In this document: positions 56,098 to 64,000 of the stretch, piece after piece
Layout of the letters: each line of letters opens with the position of its first letter
Position numbering within the stretch: the stretch's first letter is position 1
DNA from: Pyrocephalus nanus
Lineage: Eukaryota > Chordata > Aves > Passeriformes > Tyrannidae
Assembly (NCBI GenBank): GCA_038380795.1
Contig: CM076259.1
Location: 66,493,741 to 66,557,740, forward strand
Direction of reading: 5' to 3'
DNA length: 64,000 nt
The notes under the pieces: generated by a model
The model's database searches: none
What the model was told of the DNA's origin: nothing
The model's input: only the letters and a program-made list of their open reading frames with translations
Translations under genes and position numbers: made by a program

Positions 56098-56219
56098 AAG
56101 CTGGACTTGTCGTTGAGGCTGTTTTGTATCTATGCAATTTCCTATTGACTCTCCACACACAACTGAAAGTAGTTTAATTTTTGAGTATGGGTTATCCATT
56201 TAAAAGAAATCTCAAAAGA

Positions 56220-56227
56220 AACTGGAA
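56220..56227 (+). promoter_or_regulatory. miR-145 seed match (8-mer) in KLF5 3' UTR
   Basis: AACTGGAA pairs with positions 2-8 of miR-145-5p and has A opposite position 1. It lies 123 nt after the stop codon, a favourable place. KLF5 is a reported miR-145 target in mammalian vascular smooth muscle. Confidence 0.55.
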
Positions 56228-56336
56228 ATGTATATTTTGTATATTTATGTGGAAAAAGGGAAGACACTGTATCACAATACCAGAGCATTTGGTCATTTGT
56301 TTGCTTTCATAATGTATATGGCTTTAGTCAGCAGGT

Positions 56337-56343
56337 TCATCTC
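56337..56343 (+). promoter_or_regulatory. miR-143 seed match (7-mer) in KLF5 3' UTR
   Basis: TCATCTC pairs with positions 2-8 of miR-143-3p. The next base is T, so it is not an 8-mer. It lies 110 nt beyond the miR-145 match. The two microRNAs come from one precursor cluster. Confidence 0.4.
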
Positions 56344-56682
56344 TTTACAAGTATTATATCTCAACACATTGCAGCTTTATACATATTTTTTCCTCTTGCT
56401 GTGTTTTGACCAAAGCATTGTCATTATGGTGACAGTGTTTGGTAAACAAATTAATGAGAGGATGCAGATGAATGCACACAGTGGAAAAGCCATAAACTGT
56501 AATCTGTCAGGTTTTTACTGGACATACTAAGTACATGTGTTTTGTTGGTTTTTTGTTTTTCGTTTGTTTTTTTTTTAATGTTAAGCCGTTCTGTGGATAT
56601 AAAATACATAGAAAAAGTCATAAACAGCCATAGAACAAAACACTTTGTTCTGTGTGTTGCATGTTTGCTATGACAAAGATTT

Positions 56683-56690
56683 TGTAAATA
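56683..56690 (+). promoter_or_regulatory. Pumilio recognition element 1
   Basis: TGTAAATA on the transcribed strand of the KLF5 3' UTR fits the UGUANAUA consensus exactly. Confidence 0.45.
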
Positions 56691-57647
56691 TGCAGATCAG
56701 CTTTTTTAGGTTTATTACAAAAGTTTTCTAAGAAACATCTGAAAAAAGCAGTTGTTTTACATTTGATAACACGGCACATTTATGAAAAAAAAGTTACTTA
56801 TATACCTCTCAAAACAGAACCAACTTAGCTTCATTTTTCTTAAGAGAACTGAGCTAAGCCTTTCAGATCTTTTGTACCTGTTAAACTCAATGGTGTGCAC
56901 TGAATATTCAAAGCAGGATTTTGTTTTCAAATTGCTTAAAAGGGCGAAACAAGCAGAATGAACAGTAAAGTCAATGTTGGAAGCTGAAATAACGGGGATA
57001 GTTAAAATGAACACAGGATGTTAAACCTCTTACTATAAGCTAAACTTAGTATCACTTTAAAAAGAAGGATTTAGGATGCAGTTTCCATACACAGACATGT
57101 TAAGCTGGTTCAGCACCAGTATGATCTAGTTTGATGTGGATATTGCATGTAATTTACTAGGAGGTAAAGGATACAGTAGTTTTGTTTAAAATTACAGTGC
57201 AGTTTAGTTAATCCACTGTTCAGATTGACACACGCAGGGGAAAATTTACTGCTGACAACAGTAGCTGAAACTCCACTGAAGTCAAAGAAATTATGCCCTT
57301 TTTTGCTAACAGTGACTTTGATCCACCGTGCTCAGCCTTGAAATAGTAAATGAAGGGCCAAAGATGAGGTTAGACCAGGTAGGATTTGGCCAGACAACAG
57401 GAGAAAACCAAACAAACGTAGTAAGTGTCTGAACTTCACAAGCCGTAATATTAAGCTGTCAACCAAAGCCTAGAAGAGACAATCACAATACCAAAAAAGG
57501 GTCTTGCAGGAAAACCTAGCTTTGTTAAAACTGTTATTTGTCCTTATTTATTTGTGGTATATGATAGACTCTTTTTTTTTAAGACAATTTTACATATACT
57601 TGATAAATTATAGTTTTGTTTGTTATAGTTAGAAATGTTGCTCTTAA

Positions 57648-57655
57648 TGTAAATA
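57648..57655 (+). promoter_or_regulatory. Pumilio recognition element 2
   Basis: TGTAAATA, exact match to UGUANAUA, 20 nt before the third copy. Confidence 0.5.
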
Positions 57656-57667
57656 GTTGACAAATGA

Positions 57668-57675
57668 TGTAAATA
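57668..57675 (+). promoter_or_regulatory. Pumilio recognition element 3
   Basis: TGTAAATA, exact match to UGUANAUA, about 215 nt before the poly(A) signal. Confidence 0.5.
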
Positions 57676-57881
57676 ATTTTGTAAGGCTTCAAATGTTTAT
57701 ACGTGGAAACACATGCATAAATTGGTTGCTGTTTTGCTTCTTTTGCCTCCCCCCACCTTATTTTTGTATTGTGGTATTTCCTATGCAAATGATGGAGCAA
57801 ACAGCTGTATAGTTGTAGAATGTTTTGAGAGAGAATGAAATGGTTTATATATAAAGACTCTTTTTTTTTTTTTTTTTGCAA

Positions 57882-57887
57882 AATAAA
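57882..57887 (+). terminator. KLF5: KLF5 poly(A) signal
   Basis: AATAAA, then a likely cleavage site near 57900, then a strong downstream GT-rich element at 57901-57920 (TGTGTGTGTG and GCGTGCGTGC). The complete arrangement makes this the main 3' end. Confidence 0.88.
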
Positions 57888-57924
57888 ACAAAGTGCCTAA
57901 TGTGTGTGTGTGCGTGCGTGCGCT

Positions 57925-60900
57925 CTCTCCAGCTCCCGACAATGAAAGTTTTGTGTTTTTGCAGTGGGAGCTGGAAATCATGGCAATATTAAGCAAAGAG
58001 TGTCTGTTCTACATAGGAGGGGCTGCCCCTTTGGAAAGTACCTGGCACTTCTGCCTCCTGCTGTGATGGAAATAGTAAATGCGAAGGGATAAAGGATGGT
58101 GCTTTTTTGCCATCTGAACTTCAAAGGAAGTGTATGGTTGCCTGAAAACAGTTGCAATTGTCCATCCACAGTAGCATGATTGGAAATCAGAGGTATCTGT
58201 TGTATGTATAGAGGTATGCAAATTCTTTCCCAGTTTCAAAATGGTTAAAATCTATTCACACTCATCAGCAGTGGTGCCCCAAAGACATTTCTCCCCAAAA
58301 AGGTGCTTTCATGCCCTAGAAAGGCAGGAAGGTCCCATAGCAGCACTATACAATGCCTGCCACAGCAGTATCTCCTTTTCAGTATTTCTCCCTTGGGAGA
58401 AGGAAGTCTAGTTCACTTGAAAAATTTGAGTGGATGTATATGTTCAGGTTGGGGGAGGGAAATACATCTGTCATCGTGTCCTTTCCTCCAAACTTGAAGA
58501 AAACAGGCATGCTGGACTTTTCAGAAGAAATTTATCTTAAACAAATAAAAGGATCAGTTTAAATATAATTTATGAGCAAATTATGATAATCCAATTAAAT
58601 CAATTATCAATTTACTCAAAGTTCCATTTTTTTTGTAAACTGACTCATAAATCCTTTCTTGAATTTCTTTGTTCTTTCCTTACAATCAAACTTCGGGGTT
58701 TTTTTTAAATAATTTTTCTCTCCTTATTAGCCTGTCCCCCATGTCAACTTATCCGTCCTTTTAAAAAATACCTAGGGTGGCATGAACAAAGTCAGTGAAG
58801 ATGTAGTTAATTACCAAGAAAATCTCTGTGCATCTCACTAACTGCATAACTGCAAAGATAAGGACAATGTTTGGGGGAATAGGGAGAGACCTCCCAGAAG
58901 CTCTGCTGTGGCATTGCCCTTTTCTGATCCAGCCGTTAGAAAAATGCCCAAGTTTCTTTGAGGCGTTTCTGGTTGGAGAAGAAGCTGGCAGTGAGTTGGG
59001 CAATCATCCATGTGCTGTCGCTGTGAAAGAGCTACCATAGCTTGTTTTGCTGAGCGCAGGGTAGTGTAACAGTGGTGACACCGAGCATTGGGAGCAACGA
59101 GCTTCCCTGTTTACCTCAGCCCTCCAGTCTGAGGCTAGACTGGTGGTGGGTTTGATGACCCTCTAGTCATTGCTGTGTTTTGTCTCAAGTCCGTAGATGA
59201 GGGCAGCATTCGCTTCAGTGTTTCCCATGCCTCTTCACAACAAAAGCCTGCTGATTGCAGGGTTTCAGCCTCCAACATTGCCTCATACTTGTTTTAGATG
59301 TTTCTATTGCTCAGCTACCTGGTTGCATAAACCAGCTTAATGGCTTCATATTAATCTTGAATGAAAGGCCATAATTAGGCACGTCTACTTCAGCAGCATT
59401 TAACCTAATGCAAACAGAAAGAGAGAGACAACAGACCCGTGCACCAGGATACAGTACAATACCAGAGGTAGAGGGGCTTTCTTCTCTGGCAAGTGCTACA
59501 GCTACAATGCACAATACTACTATGGAAGTTCAACAGCATGCCTGATCTAAAAACTTGCAAGAAAAAGCAGGTCACCATAGCCTCCCACTCAGTTGCTTTA
59601 AAGAAGTTGGCACAGAGTCCCCCAAGGTTCTGAGGCCACTCTCAAATTCAACTCTCCAATTAGCCTTCAGAACCCAAATTATCATTCCATATGAAGACAG
59701 AAAATCCAGTGGACCAACTGGCTTTTCCGGTGGCCATGTGAACACCTTGTCCTCTTGACCAGGTGCTGAGTTCCTTCCTGTGGTTTTCAATGTGAGTTTA
59801 GGGCCTGATCCTCCACAGACGTACCTCCATGCCCACATGGGAACTTTGTAACATTCATTACATGGGATCCCTTGCATGGATCCTTGTTTTAACCTGGTAG
59901 GTAAGGTGCCACAAGGCTCTGCTTTGCTCTTCAGCCGCAATAGTAGTGTTGCTATTGACCTTCAGGAATGAGAGTCCGGCTCAACAACTGACTGTTAGCC
60001 ACAAGAATGTGTGGATTACTTATGTGCTGAATAACGCATCCTGGCACTTCGAGTGTATTAGGACAGAGGGAATTTATTAGCGTCTGTAAGTAGCAGAAGC
60101 AGCCCAATGGGTATGCTTTTAATAAAGTGACTTGCATACTTTGCTTGTGTTTACTTATTCCTCTTCTCCACTACTAACCATTAGGTGGTGGTTGTTGTCA
60201 TCATCTGCTGTGTTTCCAGCACCCTCACTAATGCTGCTTGTTCAGAATTTGGGATTTAAGACTCAGGCAACTGGAGAGCCCATGACAGACCAGGCAGAGC
60301 CCAGTCTGTCTACAACAAAGGCCTGTCAATGGTAAGCGAGGAGCACCATGGTTCCCCAGATTCCTTTGATGTTGTTATTGTCCTTTTTAAAAATAGTTAC
60401 TGTTTATATATAAATATATATGTAAATATATATTGGCGTGTGTGTGCAGGTTCATTTGCATATTCAGTTCATCTCTGAATCCTAGCGAAGACTTGCTTTT
60501 CCCGACCTGCTTTTGCTACACCACCAAGCTCTGAAGGTTAGCTGAGGAGAAAATGGGTGCTCCCGTATTTCAACAGCAAATTTCCAAGCGATTGGGGAAA
60601 TTTAAAAGTCTATGTTCCCTCCTATGTTTACTGTATTGAGAAAGAAATTCAGCAATGAATTTCTGTCTCCAAGGAGTAGATTATTTCTTTATTTTGAAGT
60701 CTTCTAAATTAGAGAGAGAGAGCACTGTGGGGAGAGGAAAGGGTGGTTATATTGCAGAAACAAAATTAATTTACACTGAAAAAGAGAGTAACTCTTCATC
60801 TAGGCAGACTAGAAATATGAGTTATTTCTGCAGAAGAACCTGTGCAGGTGGCAGCAGACAGCATTCTGAAATGAGGTCTCAAGGGTAGCTTGTCAAAGCA

Positions 60901-63900
60901 GGCCTCCTTCTTCCTTAGCTTTGCTTTTCCTTCCTGGTTTCTGCCCCATCCTGTTTCTGTTGCCCATCACTCTCAAGTTTAATTCATATTTCCCACTGCT
61001 CCCATAGCTCCAGCTCCTGCTGCTCTTTCCCAGCTGACTGGGCAGCTGTTGGCAAAAGGCTTGGGCCAGTGCTGCTCTTGCTTCTGTCTGCACAAGGCCC
61101 ACTGCTGCCCTGCTACCAGCTGGGGCACACTTCTCACCTGCCTCGGGTTTTAATTCGTGGCATAGGGAATTGTGGCTTGTTTACTTTCTGCCTGTCTCCC
61201 TGATTTGTATAACCAGGGCAAACTTTTTTCTTTATGTGCAGTGCTTGTGTCAATGCATAGGACGTGCTGTTGCTGCTTTTGCACCTGGTGTGATCTTTTT
61301 TCCACACAGGGCTCAGGAAGATAATTAGAGCCTTCTTCTTTCCATGGGATTGAGCAAAGGCATGTCGTGCAAAGGGAGATTCTTGCACTTTTGAGGCAGC
61401 AACTCAGAAAGGTTTAGCTCTTCAGAGTGGAGTCATGGGGATTCCAGCCTTGGTTTCTGTGTTGACCTCCCCATTTTCCTGCCTTGCTCTTTTTTAATGT
61501 TAGTTAGTTCAATGGCTTTGGCTACAGAAAACTTTACAAAAATATGGTTTGTCTCTTTCTCAAGAAACGAGGAGTCACATTGGCTGATTTGCCATCTCCC
61601 CTGCCTGGGAAATCAAAGTCAGAAGTCTCTTCAAAATAATATCCCCAAAGGCCATTTCTCTTCCCAGCCTCAGTTGTTGTTTCTGTTTATACTTTTTTGT
61701 TTAGCTGGCTATTGTTACTGTGGTTTGACATTATTTCCAACCCATTGGGATGGATTGCTAGACCAAAAAAAGGATGTAGACCCTTCAGAGGGACCAGAGT
61801 CCCAGTCTCCCAGGTCAGTACCCGTGCTGCAAAAATGCAAACTCATCATTCTTTTTCCAATCCAGTGAATCCACCAGCCCTGGCTGCTTGCAAACACAGT
61901 GAGCTCTGTGTCTCTGTGTCTCTGAATAGTCCATGGCCTTCTGGGTCTCCTGTGAAGTTGGGGACTTTTGGCTTTCTTATGGCCAGGATGAGCCAGTACC
62001 ACATCTCCAGGCCACTGGAGGATTGTCCTGCTTCGTAGTTTAGTCTGCTCTTGAAGGGAACCATCACCAAAGTCCTTCAAGACAATGGCTTTGCAAAGAA
62101 AAGCAGCAGCAGCTTGTGAGAAGCTTTATGCTGTGTACATACAGAAAATGAGCCAGAAGAGTGCTTTTGACATCGAGACCCTGAGAGGATTTAGGAAGGG
62201 TAATACCTCATTTCTGGATCCTGAAAGGGAATGAATATGACCTGAGTCCCTAACAGCATGAAACCTGAGGCTCTGCTGCATATCTACATAAGCACAGCTC
62301 TAAGACCATAAGGAATTTTAAACTCTTAGATTTATCAGAGCTTAACCTATAGGGTTAAACATTGGCAGTATGAAGGTTTTCTGGATTGTGTGCTTACATT
62401 ACACACCACCTTAAGTGCTAAATCCCTTTTAGGTGGATCAGATGTTTTGCTTCTGTGAGAAGAAGCAATGTGCAGCTTCAGTAACTCACATGACTGGAAC
62501 AGGCTTGAGAAATTTGTTTCTGCGGGCTGCGTTGGCACCAGAGACAGCTCAGAAGTCTGGGTCTGTGGGAGCAGCCTTTTCCCTTGGTAGTAATGGTACA
62601 GAGCTGGCATCAGGTGTACACTGCCACTACCTTGTAGGTGACTCTGGGAACCTTGTACACTTCAGGCTGGACTGGGGAACTGGATTGCTGATTGAAATTA
62701 CATACACAAAATAGTGCTTAATTTGAAAAACTGATGTATTTAAGTACAACACAAAAGAAGGCCTAAAGTCTGAGTGTATTGCTCTTGGGGAGTTTTCATA
62801 ACAAATTTCTAGTTGCCAGTCTTTTCATCTACAATGTCTCCTGGGGCCAGATCCAGACTTCATCCTTCAGAAGACATTTATTTTCCAGTTTTGTTTGAAT
62901 ACAGTAAGATTTCTGTTACAGAAGATAGCAGAATTCTTGCCAGATTAGCACCATTTCCTCTGTTGCCCATTATCAGTAAGAGCCTTATATGGTCCAAACC
63001 TTTCCCCTTATCCCATCTATGATGAATCCCTTGAATGAACACACAAATTCACAAACTGTTGGTAAGAAAAACAATAGAAATGTGTTCAGATACACTTGAA
63101 GTAGAAATTGTTTTGGCTTGTTTTTTTGTTCTGTCTTCTCACATAAATAATAAAATAGCAGCAGTTTTCTTATACAAATACTTGTATACTATTACAAAAT
63201 TTACCCGTGTCTTCCCCTACATCCCAAAAATTATTAAATCACTGTTTTCCTAATATTGCATTCGGTTTTTCTCCTGTGCTGTTATCAGGCTAGAACTAAG
63301 AGCCATTCCTCCTTTGAAGAAACTCAGACAAATAGGTAAGCCAGGCTCAATGTCCCCAGGGGAAAACTTACTTCATTTCTGAAACATTAACAACAGCAAT
63401 CAAATGAAATGTGAGTATTTTCAGAGTACATTCTGTGCCTTAGGACATTTAAGCTAATTTCTTGAATAAAGGAGCTTTTCAGTAACCTTAAAGAAGTGTG
63501 CCCTGAAAAGACAGTTCTGAATACCAGCTATTTCTGACATGTACCATCTGCAAACAAATTAAGCTCAGGGAACCCACATGTTCCTGTTTCATTATCTTTG
63601 GGAGAGTATTTAGTGTATTTATGTTATTTAACTTGCATATAGTGACTGGTAAATGATCCTTTATTTGCTCTTGGCTGTGACTGCTGTTTTGTGATGGTCC
63701 TTTTGAGGTACCTCCTGCTATTTCTCCTTCCTGTTAATCACTTTGTTCCCAAAGTGGGGAACAGGGTCTTAGCTGGAGTCTGGTGACTCAAAAGAGAATG
63801 ATCACCTGACAAGTCTTCAACTTGTTTTCAAGCAAGTGTTCTTTCCATGCAGATGCTGCCAGCCACCTCTGCTATAAGATGTGTGGGTTGGTGCGCTTTA

Positions 63901-64000
63901 CTATGTTTGGAGAAACATCTGGGATGGGGGCATTTGCTGATAAAACTGAATAAACTTGAACTGTATGCTGTTTGCAGAACTGTGGTTGGGGATGGTTGGG
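57925..64000. other. Intergenic region downstream of KLF5
   Basis: About 6 kb after the KLF5 poly(A) site with no gene, exon or transposon that I can support. Open frames (the longest about 120 codons, at 61497-61868 on + and 59572-59940 on -) carry no recognised motif. A TA-rich tract followed by GTGTGTG lies at 60400-60450. Base composition is slightly richer in G and C than in the PIBF1 intron. Confidence 0.6.

Larger units (their letters stand above)
56098..57900 (+). other. KLF5: KLF5 3' UTR
   Basis: About 1.8 kb from the stop codon to the poly(A) signal at 57882. AT-rich, with T runs near 56565-56578 and 57861-57877. It contains a miR-145 8-mer seed match (56220), a miR-143 7-mer match (56337) and three UGUAAAUA Pumilio-type motifs (56683, 57648, 57668), which suggests heavy post-transcriptional control. 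The 3' end is inferred from the signal, not from transcript data. Confidence 0.85.

Noticed and set aside
59572..59940. 122-codon - strand frame and overlapping + frame downstream of KLF5
   Set aside because: No motif, no promoter or poly(A) arrangement, and a length not unusual for 6 kb of non-coding DNA.
61497..62080. Cluster of overlapping 110-125-codon frames on both strands
   Set aside because: They shadow one another in a moderately GC-rich stretch and show no recognisable protein.

Overview
The window is ordinary vertebrate nuclear DNA, almost certainly from a bird. Three things point there. It carries CR1 retrotransposon copies whose 3' tails have the form typical of bird CR1, multi-exon genes with GT-AG introns lie in an AT-rich background, and a sharp CpG island marks one promoter. 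I see no bacterial, phage or CRISPR features and no tRNA or rRNA genes.

Layout. Positions 1 to about 20,350 hold the 3' end of PIBF1 (also called CEP90, a centriolar-satellite coiled-coil protein) on the + strand. Its last two coding exons are 17770-17949 and 20030-20086. The 17.8 kb before them read as one long intron that contains a dead, 5'-truncated CR1 (about 255-1655) and a short reversed CR1 tail (about 13655-13715). About 18.7 kb of intergenic DNA follows, with another decayed CR1 (about 21655-22605) and no convincing gene.

KLF5, a Kruppel-like zinc-finger transcription factor, is complete on the + strand. A CpG island (about 39110-40720) covers the promoter and first exon. Four coding exons (39742-39963, 41850-42720, 43856-43915, 55919-56097) join in phase into a 443-residue protein ending in three C2H2 zinc fingers. 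A 3' UTR of about 1.8 kb ends at an AATAAA at 57882 followed by a GT-rich element. From there to 64000 I see no gene.

The order PIBF1 then KLF5, in the same direction, matches the human 13q22 arrangement. The two genes are not functionally linked as far as the sequence shows. No new biological system is evident. The observations worth checking concern KLF5 expression: an upstream ORF whose stop lies 2 nt before Met8, a TATA box just upstream of exon 2 that could make an N-terminally short isoform, an intronic poly(A) signal that could make a finger-less isoform, a symmetric 60-nt exon inside finger 1, seed matches for both miR-143 and miR-145, three Pumilio motifs in the 3' UTR, and a CpG-rich patch in the large intron.
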